A DNA stretch of 64,000 nt, from contig LVAO01000006.1 of assembly GCA_001604065.1 (NCBI GenBank), forward strand, positions 186,001 to 250,000, written 5' to 3'. Positions 38,901 to 45,320 of this stretch are shown here, one piece after another (within the stretch, counting starts at the first letter, position 1; the number at the start of each line of letters is the position of its first letter). This DNA is from Clostridiales bacterium Firm_09 (GTDB lineage: Bacteria; Bacillota; Clostridia; Christensenellales; DTU072). The notes beneath the pieces are model-generated. The model saw only the letters and a list, made by a program, of their open reading frames with translations. It did no database searches and had not been told where the DNA came from. A program made the position numbers and the translations under genes.

Positions 38901-41130
38901 TAGAACCGGTAAGGGCAACATTCTCATATCTGCCGGAAACATAATAGACCCGGATATATTTTCCCTGCAGATTGAGTGCCTGTCCCGCAAACACATCATC
39001 CAGCGGCGTCACCAACACGATATTGTCAACGGGATCCGTTACATGAATGGTATAACCTGCACCCAGTTCGAAGGAAGAAAGTCCCTCGTAAGAAAGGAAG
39101 ACATTGTAACTTCCGATTGCCGTAAGTTTGCGGGAAGGGCTGACATTGGGCAGCGTAAGCGTCCAGCCGTCGCTGTTGCGGAAGGTAACCGCACCTTCTA
39201 TCAATTGGGTTTCCAGCATGACCCAGTCATCCAGAAGGTCTTCGCCACGCAGAATCTCGGTTGCGGCGCTGCCGCCCTCATCATACTGAATGGTGATTTC
39301 TGCGCCGGTCAGAACAAGCTTCTGATCCCGTATGTATTCTGTAAGAGGAAGCGTACGGAATCCCAGGCTGTGTCCGGCCTTCACTTTTTTCACTGAAGTG
39401 ACAATACCTTCCGTCTCGAAACCTGAAGGGGAAGTAAACTGATTGGCATATCGTACTTTGATGGTTTGTGTGCCCAGAATGCAGGGATCGTATTGCGTAA
39501 TCATTCCGGCAGTCACATAAACGGTCTCCTGTGCGCCGTTGTTGTAAGTAAGATCCAACATGATGCCGTCTACGTTCAGCGCAAAACCGTAATATGTTCT
39601 GTACCCCGGACTCAGACGGATGGATGAGGATACAATCAGCTTAGGAAGCACTCTGAAAGAAAATGTGAAGTCCGGAATTTCATAATATTTCATATTCCAG
39701 ACGGCATCGCCTGCGGTTGAAAATTTAATACCGTTGCGGATTCCGAACTCCTTGAACATGCTGGTAAGCAGATCGTATTCTGTATCGGACTCGGTGCCGT
39801 TGTCGTAAACAATGACATACTTCCATCCCTCAATGCCGTTTGCCGGATCCCGGAAAGGATATACCGGCGTATCCTGATAAAAACAGGGAATGCCGTCCTG
39901 ATAAATTGTCCCTTGCGGCAATATAAGGCGGATACCGACCGGCCTCTTGTTGTTTACGTTTATAGAAAGGGTATAGGAGGTATTCATGCGGATCCGGGCA
40001 TCGCCAAAAAAGAAAATAAGCGTTATTTCCTGATAGCCTATCACCGTATTGTCATAATTGAGCACCTGCACTCTGCCCGAAGAAAGGAGAGGGTCCGTCG
40101 CACTGTCCGAAAAAACAAGGGTTTCTGTTTCGTTGTTGTTATAGGTCAGCCTGAGCCTGAGACCATTGAGGTTGATGGGCATTCCGATGGTCTGGTAATA
40201 GAAGGGATATTCATTGTATTCGTTCTGGACACTGATGTTTTCTATAGAACGGATATCGCGTTCGGTCACAGTAACGTCAAAATGCGCACGGAAAATGGTC
40301 GATGCGCTGCCTGGCTCGGCAGTAGGATCCGCATATTGATAGACTGCCGTGACAATGGAACGGTCGGAAATGACATTGTTGTCCCATTCGAAAGAAAGAG
40401 AACCGTTGCCGTTGTTGTAAAGCTGGGGCATGGGTACTCTTTCTGAATATCCGTTGTCATATGCAAAAAAGATTTCGCCGCCGTCGAGCTGAAGCTGTTC
40501 GCCAACATAATAGATGGTTTTGTCGGGAACGGCCGTCACCTCCATCGACAACAGGACCTTGGGAAGTATGGTGATATTGAAGGTTGCGGTACGGCTGACA
40601 CCATCGAGCGTGTATGTGACGGTGACAACCTGGACACCGGTTTCGTTCATGTCAATCTGGTCAAGATTGAGCATGGTTTCTGTTACAGGCATCGTTGATT
40701 TTGCGCCCCCCTCATAATTGACGGTGATTGTGCAGCCGTCAATCTTGAAAAGCTGTTCCTGTTTGTACACCGTTTTGTTGGGCAATGTCGCAATGTCAAT
40801 GCTGTCCAGACGGGGAGAAACAATGGTGATGGGAAGAGATACGTTTTTGCCCTGATAGGTAATCACAACATATTGCTGTCCCAGCAGGTTTTTATCATAA
40901 TTGCTGATCATGTCATCGGTGATTGTGACATACTGCTCGGTATTGTCGGCATAACGGACAACGATCTGCGCTCCGCGAAGATCAAGATCCTGTCCTTGCA
41001 GATAGACCGTCACCGGCGCCGTATAAATGTCTATTGAATTGATGAGAGGCTGCTCATTATTACACCCCGCGAGGAATGCAGCGGCGATGAATACGGCAGC
41101 AACCAGAATCAACAGAATTATTTTTTTCAT
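29998..41130 (-). CDS. Giant Big_3/MBG-repeat lipoprotein with C-terminal lectin-like modules
   Basis: This 3710-residue protein is among the largest expected for such a genome. A lipoprotein signal ends in LAGC (Cys23), so it should be held on the outer face of the membrane. Residues about 30-1160 hold twelve Big_3-like beta repeats (for example TVYLQGQDLDLRGAQIVVRY). Residues about 1163-2850 hold about fifteen MBG-type repeats (KIYGTANPNYVITF, KIYGDQDPELTYTV), one interrupted by a helical segment of about 125 residues. Residues about 3000-3710 hold three concanavalin/LamG-like modules. There is no LPXTG, SLH or C-terminal membrane helix. The picture is a long stalk with binding modules at the tip. 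GGAGG lies 5 bases before the ATG. It is a single-gene unit with its own promoter and terminator. Confidence 0.9.
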   Translation of the reverse strand: MKKIILLILVAAVFIAAAFLAGCNNEQPLINSIDIYTAPVTVYLQGQDLDLRGAQIVVRYADNTEQYVTITDDMISNYDKNLLGQQYVVITYQGKNVSLPITIVSPRLDSIDIATLPNKTVYKQEQLFKIDGCTITVNYEGGAKSTMPVTETMLNLDQIDMNETGVQVVTVTYTLDGVSRTATFNITILPKVLLSMEVTAVPDKTIYYVGEQLQLDGGEIFFAYDNGYSERVPMPQLYNNGNGSLSFEWDNNVISDRSIVTAVYQYADPTAEPGSASTIFRAHFDVTVTERDIRSIENISVQNEYNEYPFYYQTIGMPINLNGLRLRLTYNNNETETLVFSDSATDPLLSSGRVQVLNYDNTVIGYQEITLIFFFGDARIRMNTSYTLSINVNNKRPVGIRLILPQGTIYQDGIPCFYQDTPVYPFRDPANGIEGWKYVIVYDNGTESDTEYDLLTSMFKEFGIRNGIKFSTAGDAVWNMKYYEIPDFTFSFRVLPKLIVSSSIRLSPGYRTYYGFALNVDGIMLDLTYNNGAQETVYVTAGMITQYDPCILGTQTIKVRYANQFTSPSGFETEGIVTSVKKVKAGHSLGFRTLPLTEYIRDQKLVLTGAEITIQYDEGGSAATEILRGEDLLDDWVMLETQLIEGAVTFRNSDGWTLTLPNVSPSRKLTAIGSYNVFLSYEGLSSFELGAGYTIHVTDPVDNIVLVTPLDDVFAGQALNLQGKYIRVYYVSGRYENVALTGSMVNYNPRNLKAEIRTVTISYTDPNTGDIHTIDTQIEVFAKALRSISLVSAPVQTEYLFNSNDNINYAGLKLMFCYNNGSSDIVEVTEDNFSDFVFENFDTSIQMDAREIRVIYVNYNDIPRENNYEEIFTTFNISVKDQIITSLRWSGASAWPVINAEEGQNLTENDISSKVSGFTVLVKNSGSDDTEERTLAEMLGLSLRLEGYKANTAITQHVKLVYIYNKNLWLDVEVRITPRVLYSITFPAQTKPLTVIENNDISLTEYKLILNYSNDTSETISMIQAYIVKSPDNPGGYDKNDTRIGERSVSIMYTENGVTCYLFTTIDVRAKQLTGIGVKTLPKIKYIEGEELDLTGGKVSLFYNNGSQMELNMTDATTSVFYVNRNKFDSNEFSGVSKLQTIYIIYEAEGQKFTTHFDIIMQDRKTPVVVFDAQNRYEFTYGASAAPGFSVFGYADYNQTEATMLFGPDRLAHVRVRYVNVNEYNNQDPNKDYTVLPYEVGEYYIVVSYDADPNGYTRDSIHNSFLVVCPSRLIIRKRPIYVIVDGIEKIYGTANPNYVITFVSEDKYRNPSLTTDRPFAYNDTYLSANFIMTSGDQSDCYDKSGNLITCFLFTCVDRSALPIGVNTAVGSYQITASMGTSVSRNYNIVFVNNYFVIKARDVFVTPVPVTAEYGDRNILFRYTVSGRPGDPNSGLYGTDTLSGSPSRVDANNYNIGRYAITKGTLSNPNYNIIFINDTASDGGANGIYLTIYQRKLYIKVNSRIISYGDAVPVFGSSDITLYRDDVCTITDGALAMTDTYAMLLGTTGQLTFSHNVVALSNVGKYPLTVAITGVTLGSVLSNYDITYIPGYIEIKQKQIYVQANPASKIYGDQDPELTYTVLSQLPSGVLQGHIARQTGEHIGVYAITSGTLSSSNPNYKIEFTGATFEITSRSLIARIDPAQLTKVFDGRIPSPPAFSIYQIVNGQEVPVSSSFNTSFISITIADARRDTGSYNLVINNTNANYTVSFPAGTNYKYTITKRSVNVNIVIPDSLPYKGEGYVFDAYVPDSEVQRFYNSNGTVMVDEFNNEIKDQISVILQFTTGSKAVFVGNYEVYVSALISENDNYQINGSISRTFTITPRPLTVTMKPSVLTYGNTIEKEYNNQYVAIKADDYVLSNTIPGSSDEINFSIKVISIEHGLDTAKNVIFNSDGTVGSYDIVVVQPSNNNYTVALAAPYKYKITPKNAKITIASKYLTRAYDGSEPRIDDFSKVSTLAKSSVVFTFTRDANDGRKNTEVGVYNISVSSTDPNHTVYLAANYQFTLTKANVNVNMKTASKSYDGQPVNILYNQLNVATVASGSEPYVRSFSALPIYNGQEIIGYTDVETIYSEFQSTMTQMVYLFSRNREKANNILFDDLGLASLRIAEAKNSIQESLIYLTAHLSVLKGTSSYANCVNYLNQATGYLNAIGVSTTADERNANLNSAKTRINSAYDIIEKENTYLAFVFTPLSAGSDPTATNAGEYRFSFRQNDFNRNYNYNSSLLTYVINKQEVYLGVFTYSKVYGTILQNPVQGSPDYYAYETSKIVNGNRVVVTLPNFNPLFEREDSNNFNVGRYSISFIDTETLGNNYRVLVDKNTSLGYTWEFVITPSLLTIQINNTGYGAAGGSDYVEYGTKITQNLVNKWSYVSGLTSGDLQLVSEGGVVSQTLLTQYIINAGTVVYTARKILGESGGAYILGNDVISDMNAKPSTGEYQISATNFASANYTINVLPGLMKISKANLTINAGYNNSLSRIYGDALILSFGGFMYSDYINVFYNYQTNDYYYTYNLGEDGGTFTVPTNYFNVNLYNENPFALQTSITEAEGYIVGFDWTPAQAEALKNYNLTGIYDQYGQHIEYRLFINKATLTMYVTNADNPAISPETIYGELPNLNFSYSGFKNNDAAALVFSNPSYEGLRLRNTWDPKLLTSYDFTFSQDALLTLKNYNVVLAPNINLNVIKRQLYVRFNKDISVMYNASSDPKVQISYFAATLSGTEYTVVSGQYYYGDILFTNTDKYGTSYSNAGFANGDTATTIFNCYGDSEKTYTIGDTTYYYIDYTHSVRHTLVYNQCIGENQTISLSGLSFVNGSQQNYQINYETTRLNVYGNLASLSISDGDILLNGDSVDNFTMKATYEDNSVYYYSYQELRTLPGAYNVSISPSSLPANLNRNFNLTVTFNRTYTLTPYNGPTTMDDYPVNNGLTAQQTIPTVTNTIRARIYDTSTSLTPVSLSGYTYRNDINATGNTSGSMYTLSAANAGYDYIEVSLRMVPSKTETGFQLWLNGIDSASYLVFKYDHTDKLYKLNISGTDTELSLPNIDLLDGFTHTIRAYFDKRLQILYLYIDNYAYAQIAIPSFTFASNEVSKPQISFYGMHAWVRNFAVGYIGYYDRIATRAKISESLPLSYYLTTSDTVTVRPDVVLKSSISDSVSAARGYVNVYKLNGEEVSASENQILRSGTYHLELTIWHGVNVVDRCAVVIHVSYAAVVSSVKEKGGSIINSNILPSNPAAFKSYTDGDNDDLIDNLQQEYHTYELASSRTAYTSLTLSLSMKVAKMEGIGGGSPYYRATNAKTFVTLWGNDSSYAAGYQMAAGYYGIALSYERDANGGTQITRLNVTFGNGVNYYNSIPGVNWESETEYTAKLYIDKTNPDAFGGASVKFLLYNGSSEIYSCIIREGSLFTNSNGVPVSETQIKNLIGISGCQASIISADTKLTISRAQYGFENKTVNDYIIGGAYQQSSPNGVAVSSGKVYLSDNTGSACLSAMGESSVKFAFNGGIGSADFKFVIAATDKSSDGRAYVIEYIGSEQKLYFYFIDNTVIYKKQLLASGINLATGTHTISAKINRTAVEETGNLGGLLSYRSDPVGNGASVYYHTVSVKLDGMAVGNGKAPYYNSTLYWMTDNNDFNSGLVPGMGYFETFMDNYVYCYLDLTSAPILLYGLESAMNSTSEHLL

Positions 41131-41178
41131 ACCAACCTCCGATGGTCCCTCTGCTCTTATATATTAATATATATATAC

Positions 41179-41196
41179 GTATGCAGTATAGCATAC
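41179..41196. repeat. Inverted repeat over the giant lipoprotein minus-10 box
   Basis: GTATGC (41179-41184) and GCATAC (41191-41196) flank the 6-base minus-10 box AGTATA exactly. The position suggests an operator for a dimeric repressor; no regulator gene lies nearby. Confidence 0.45.
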
Positions 41197-41214
41197 CCGG
41201 ATGAACGATAGCAA
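41185..41214 (-). promoter_or_regulatory. Promoter of the giant lipoprotein gene
   Basis: TTGCTA (41209-41214) and TATACT (41185-41190) are 18 bases apart on the minus strand. The leader of about 50 nucleotides includes an AT-only palindrome near 41160-41175. Confidence 0.6.
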
Positions 41215-41299
41215 TATAAACAAATACAATTTTACTTTTATTTTAGATTACTCCTCCTAAAGAAACGGCTTTGCCGGTTTTCATCGAACGGCAAGACAT

Positions 41300-41322
41300 A
41301 AAAAAACTTCCCGAAGGAAGTC
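41300..41322 (-). terminator. Terminator of the RAYT-like gene
   Basis: On the minus strand ACTTCC and GGAAGT close a TTCG tetraloop and are followed by seven T. This is a strong rho-independent terminator about 30 bases after the stop at 41352. Confidence 0.9.
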
Positions 41323-41351
41323 TTCTTGCAGCATTCTTTATGCCGGTGATT

Positions 41352-42449
41352 CTAATTCTGCATGGCATAACGTACCATGGCAGGATCCCGTATGCCCAGT
41401 TTTTCAAGCGCAGCCTCCTTACTGATGCCCTTCATATCACATATATAATTCAGCAGACGGAGGAAAAAATCCGTATTGGGATAGGCAAGCCCCATTATCT
41501 GCATCAGATAATCATAACCGTAGCCGAGTTCGTTATTGATATAAATCGCTACATCTTTAATAAGGGTATCATCCTTCGCGACGACAGATAGGCAGGCAAG
41601 CGCCTCATCGAAAGTAAAATGAAAACGCACGCATAATTCTGAAACGACCATCACCAGCAGCTCATATTTTTCATGCCTGCGGGTAAAGAGCATGTCCGTG
41701 GTAAAATCAAAAAAGTAACCGCTTTTCTGATTGAGGTCGATGATGATTTTTGCCATTATCTCTTTGGGTACGGAATCTTTGCCGTAGATTCTGTAATCAA
41801 CCAGGCAATTCTCGAAATCGGAGTCGAACGTTTCATATTTTCTTAAGGGCAGAAACTTGACAGGCATGGGACGGATTGCAGCATGCGCAGAAGCGTAGGC
41901 AGATGCGATATATTCTTTATCAAACATCTGCTGAAGGGCAACGATATTGGAAGGTCCTCTGGCATTGATGTCGTTGTAAGAAGTATAGGCGTAATCCGCA
42001 TATCCCGAGCAAAGTCCTCGGATCGCCGGCTGGCTGTGCACAACTGCCATCGCATCAAAGACTTCCGTCTCGTCTTTAATTCTTTTATGCACGATGCTGT
42101 TAAGGAAAGGCTGCGAGGTTTTGAGATAGTTCTCCCGGTAATAAACCGAATATCTCGCGTTGGCTGTTTCCAGATAGCGCAAAAAACTGATCGGCGCCTG
42201 ATCCAGCGAAGCTATGACAAAATAAGCCCGGTTATGCAGCACCGAATAGGCAAGAATCTGGATAGGAAGCCCGGAAAAAGCGCCTTTAAGACATTCTACA
42301 TAAAAGGATTTTGCCCAGTTGTCCGGAAAAGCAATCAGTGCATCGCTCCCCTCGACAGCCGCTTTGAAAAAAACGGGCTTCCAGGCATTATTGGCCGTCA
42401 GAATATCTCTCTTGCCGTCCTCAGAAAAATTTTTTTGGGTTTTTGCCAT
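41352..42449 (-). CDS. Y1-transposase/RAYT-like protein without the HUH motif
   Basis: The N-terminal 160 residues of this 365-residue protein follow the layout of IS200/REP-associated tyrosine transposases. AYSVLHNRAYFVIAS (68-81) takes the place of the family AYxxMxNHxHLLL, FLRYLETANARYSVYYRENY (89-108) that of the Tyr helix, and AVVHSQPAIRGLCSGYADYAYTSY (135-158) that of the YIHxNPVxAGL-DYxWSSY end. Arg74-Ala75-Tyr76 lie where the metal-binding His-x-His should be, so strand cleavage is unlikely. The C-terminal 200 residues are mainly helical and unrecognised. It has its own promoter, GGGAGG and terminator, so it looks like an expressed, exapted gene rather than debris. No flanking element ends are visible. 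Confidence 0.65.
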   Translation of the reverse strand: MAKTQKNFSEDGKRDILTANNAWKPVFFKAAVEGSDALIAFPDNWAKSFYVECLKGAFSGLPIQILAYSVLHNRAYFVIASLDQAPISFLRYLETANARYSVYYRENYLKTSQPFLNSIVHKRIKDETEVFDAMAVVHSQPAIRGLCSGYADYAYTSYNDINARGPSNIVALQQMFDKEYIASAYASAHAAIRPMPVKFLPLRKYETFDSDFENCLVDYRIYGKDSVPKEIMAKIIIDLNQKSGYFFDFTTDMLFTRRHEKYELLVMVVSELCVRFHFTFDEALACLSVVAKDDTLIKDVAIYINNELGYGYDYLMQIMGLAYPNTDFFLRLLNYICDMKGISKEAALEKLGIRDPAMVRYAMQN

Positions 42450-42489
42450 AATAAGTCCTCCCGGACACCGGCTTATGCCGCTCTATTGG

Positions 42490-42519
42490 AATATAGCACA
42501 AAAGCATGTCTCCTGTCAA
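42490..42519 (-). promoter_or_regulatory. Promoter of the RAYT-like gene
   Basis: A perfect TTGACA (42514-42519) and TATATT (42490-42495) are 18 bases apart on the minus strand, giving a leader of about 35 nucleotides. Confidence 0.7.
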
Positions 42520-42573
42520 TATATATGAGGTTTTCAGGCGGACAAAAAGAGTTTTGCCTGTTTCCGGCAGAGC

Positions 42574-44028
42574 CTACACCTTCCCGGAGGCTTTGCGGCG
42601 CGCAATCTCCTCCACCGCCTCTTTCTGGCGCTTCTCCGTAAAGTTGTAAAAGAAAATCGGCACCGCCGTCAGCAGCAAACTGACAGCGCCCAGAAGCACA
42701 AGCATCATCCACAGGGTATCCTTGCCCTGTTCATCGAGCATGCCCGGATTGTTGGGCGTGACATCCGCCATATAGTAGGCCAGAACGCCGATGAAGGCTC
42801 CCACCGCCATGCCGATTTTATTGATAAGCGTCTGCATCGCAAAACAAATGCCTTCCGCACGTTCACCCGTCTTCCATTCAAGATAATCGACGGTGTCGGC
42901 GATCATGGCATATGTGATAATGTTTGCAAAGCCCTGGGGAATGCCGACAATTATCATGCCCAGCAACGCGATAATCAGCCCGGCGGGTGTCTTATAACCC
43001 ACAAGATACATAACAAACATGACAGCCGAACCCATGATATGCGACCACAGAAAAGTTTTTTTCTTTCCGAAGCGCTTGGCAAACCATGGTACAGATACGG
43101 AGGCAGCCAATCCGCCCGGCACGACGGCAAGGGTGATCAGCGTATATAGCCCTTCTCCCTTCATACCCAAAAAGCTGACATCGGCAAGCACGTATTTTGC
43201 AAAATACAGACCGCCCGTATAAGAATATGCCATTTTGGCCGAGCCCAGAATGCCGGAAAGCACAATCAGCATGAGCGGTTTGTTTTTGAACAGCAAATGG
43301 AGATTGTGTCTGAGAGTCGGTGATTTTTCGTTTGATTGAAACCGTTCCTTGGTGTTGCGGAAACCGTAATAGAACATAGGAATGGCGACCAACGCGAATA
43401 TTGCCGCCGCAATAAAATAGGTCCAGGCGAGCGGTCGCTGTACGGTTTCTGCCGTATATCTTTCGGTCACCCCCGCGGTAATCTGCGGAACGATGACGGT
43501 TACCAGCCCGCCTCCCACGGTACAGGCAAGCCTGGCATAAGTCAAAAGAATGCTTCGTTTATGAGTATCCGCTGTCAGCGCAGACGACAAGCCCCAGTAC
43601 GGGACATCAACAACCGTGTACACCATGCCCCACAGAACGTAGACTGCCGATATCGCTGCAAAACCCGGTTTTGAGTTTTTGTACACCGGTAAAAAACAAG
43701 CGATTGTCATAATGACAATGGGGATAGGCATCCATTTGAGATACGGCCTGCATTTGCCCCATCTGGTTCGCGTACGGTCTACGATGCTGCCCATGAACGG
43801 GTCATTCAGCGCGTCAAAAAGACGCGCAAACAGCATCAGCAGCGCGACGCTCAAAGCGGGGAAACCTATCGCATCCGTCATAAATACGGTAAGATAGGAC
43901 CCCACAATTGTAACAATCAGGTTTTGTCCGAAGCCGGCAACACTGTACGATATGATTTCTTTGGGCTGAATATCCTCGCCGGATACCGTGCCGAACAGCT
44001 TATGAAGCGAAAAAGACTTTCTGTTCAA
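42574..44028 (-). CDS. GPH family sugar:cation symporter (second copy type)
   Basis: This 484-residue transporter has twelve membrane helices and the GPH signature ARLFDALNDPFMGSIVDRTR followed by TRWGKCRPYLKW. It is only a distant relative of the symporter at 6670, judging from the loops. It is the last gene of the operon that starts at 52621, 19 bases after the class II aldolase, and should import the substrate of the kinase and aldolase encoded before it. GPH members carry pentosides, hexuronides and oligosaccharides; the actual cargo here is unknown. Confidence 0.9.
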   Translation of the reverse strand: MNRKSFSLHKLFGTVSGEDIQPKEIISYSVAGFGQNLIVTIVGSYLTVFMTDAIGFPALSVALLMLFARLFDALNDPFMGSIVDRTRTRWGKCRPYLKWMPIPIVIMTIACFLPVYKNSKPGFAAISAVYVLWGMVYTVVDVPYWGLSSALTADTHKRSILLTYARLACTVGGGLVTVIVPQITAGVTERYTAETVQRPLAWTYFIAAAIFALVAIPMFYYGFRNTKERFQSNEKSPTLRHNLHLLFKNKPLMLIVLSGILGSAKMAYSYTGGLYFAKYVLADVSFLGMKGEGLYTLITLAVVPGGLAASVSVPWFAKRFGKKKTFLWSHIMGSAVMFVMYLVGYKTPAGLIIALLGMIIVGIPQGFANIITYAMIADTVDYLEWKTGERAEGICFAMQTLINKIGMAVGAFIGVLAYYMADVTPNNPGMLDEQGKDTLWMMLVLLGAVSLLLTAVPIFFYNFTEKRQKEAVEEIARRKASGKV

Positions 44029-44047
44029 ATTATACCCCAGAAAAAAA

Positions 44048-44686
44048 TTATTTGATCAACCTGCAGAAAGCTTCTCTTATGTTTCCCGCTGTCTGATCTT
44101 TTCTGTTGAGAATTCTTGCCGCCTCGCTTTCTATAAACAGACGGCTGCATTCTTCCATCACCCTGCAGACCTCGAAGGCCCGTTCTATGGAAGCGGCACA
44201 GACAAGCACACCATGGTTCGCCATCAGACAACCGTTGCGATCACCAAGCGCTTCTACGGTTGAGTCGGTCAGCTTTTTTGTGCCGGGCAAACCGTATCGG
44301 CCTACTCTTGCCGGGCCTCCGACATATTGCTGCATTTCCTGCGTCATGACGGGCAACTCTCTCCTTGCCGCCGCGACCGAGCTGCAATGGACCGGATGGC
44401 TGTGAATGACAGCATGCACATCCTTTCTGTTCCGATATATTGCGGCGTGGATTTTCTTTTCTGACGTCGGTTTAAGAGGACCGTCATATTCCAGCGTATC
44501 AATATCGACAACCACCATGTCTTCCGGTTTAAGCCGGATGTAATCCAATCCGCTGGGCGTGACAACCATATGCTTCTCGTCAAGACGGATGGAAATGTTC
44601 CCCCATGTGCCCTGCACAAGCCCGCTGCTGACAAGTCTTACGCCGGCTTCTTTTACCGCTTGCCTGATCTCTTTTTCATCCATCAT
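44048..44686 (-). CDS. Class II aldolase/epimerase family enzyme (intact)
   Basis: This 212-residue protein belongs to the zinc-dependent family of L-fuculose-1-phosphate aldolase, L-rhamnulose-1-phosphate aldolase and L-ribulose-5-phosphate 4-epimerase. The catalytic Glu76 (SEKKIH) and the zinc ligands His95 and His97 (IHSHPVH) and His158 (MANHG) are all present, with the phosphate-binding start GTWGNISIR. The likely reaction is retro-aldol cleavage of a ketose 1-phosphate made by the FGGY kinase of the same operon; epimerase activity cannot be excluded. Its ATG overlaps the stop of the degenerate paralogue by 4 bases, with GAGGAG 8 bases upstream, so the two are translationally coupled. Confidence 0.9.
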   Translation of the reverse strand: MMDEKEIRQAVKEAGVRLVSSGLVQGTWGNISIRLDEKHMVVTPSGLDYIRLKPEDMVVVDIDTLEYDGPLKPTSEKKIHAAIYRNRKDVHAVIHSHPVHCSSVAAARRELPVMTQEMQQYVGGPARVGRYGLPGTKKLTDSTVEALGDRNGCLMANHGVLVCAASIERAFEVCRVMEECSRLFIESEAARILNRKDQTAGNIREAFCRLIK

Positions 44687-45309
44687 CTGTCAAGCTCCTC
44701 TTTTTTGGCAGTCTGGTCCGCTTTGCTGTATTTCTTTTTGTACACAAAACGCATAAGAAGCGCTTCGTGAAGGGGGATCTTTTTGGCTCCGCCCAGAATT
44801 TTGCCCTCGACATACGCTTTGGCACCCTTTTCTAGCACCAGACATCCTGTATGCGCTTCATCGGGAGTTCTGCCTACCGCGACAGCACCGCCGTTTTTGA
44901 TAAGGCAGGCGTTTCTTTTTCCCAGTATCCTTATGACGTCCCGAGGTTCATAGGAAGCGGCAAATCGGACAAAAGGACCGATGATCTGCGCGACATCGTC
45001 CAGGACGGCGGACAGCTTGTTTTGTTTTTCGGCAACCAGACAACTGTATGGCGCATGATTGGTGATGACCGCCGACACGTCCGGACGCGCTTTATACAGC
45101 GCCCTGTGCAGCGCAAGCATTTTATTGACGGGAAGATGCGAAAAATCAAATTTTCTGATATCCTCTGCCGTCTGATCGCGTAAAGCCTTGCAAGGGTCTG
45201 TCGCTAGCATGCCGTCGCCGTCGCGGATACTGATGCAGTCACCCTCACCCGCCAGATTTTCTTTTACTGTCATCTGACAGAAATAGAGCAGTTGGTCCGT
45301 CTTATTCAT
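44683..45309 (-). CDS. Class II aldolase-like protein lacking catalytic residues
   Basis: This 208-residue protein has the class II aldolase fold pattern: ARPDVSAVITNHAPYSCLVA (74-93) matches the HAVIHSHPVHCSSVA strand of its neighbour, and ACLIKNGGAVAVGRTPDEAH matches GCLMANHGVLVCAASIERAF. By this alignment the catalytic Glu is Met64, the first zinc His is Thr83 and the last is Gly141; only His85 remains. It is therefore probably inactive as an aldolase, and may be a structural or regulatory partner of the intact enzyme, or have changed function. It lies between the kinase (11-base gap) and the intact aldolase (4-base overlap). Confidence 0.8.
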   Translation of the reverse strand: MNKTDQLLYFCQMTVKENLAGEGDCISIRDGDGMLATDPCKALRDQTAEDIRKFDFSHLPVNKMLALHRALYKARPDVSAVITNHAPYSCLVAEKQNKLSAVLDDVAQIIGPFVRFAASYEPRDVIRILGKRNACLIKNGGAVAVGRTPDEAHTGCLVLEKGAKAYVEGKILGGAKKIPLHEALLMRFVYKKKYSKADQTAKKEELDR

Positions 45310-45320
45310 GGTTTCTCCTT

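Noticed and set aside
42550-42572. Possible terminator of the sugar operon after the second symporter gene
   Set aside because: Only a 4-base-pair stem with a 7-base loop; the T tract is 5 bases away. Too weak to call.
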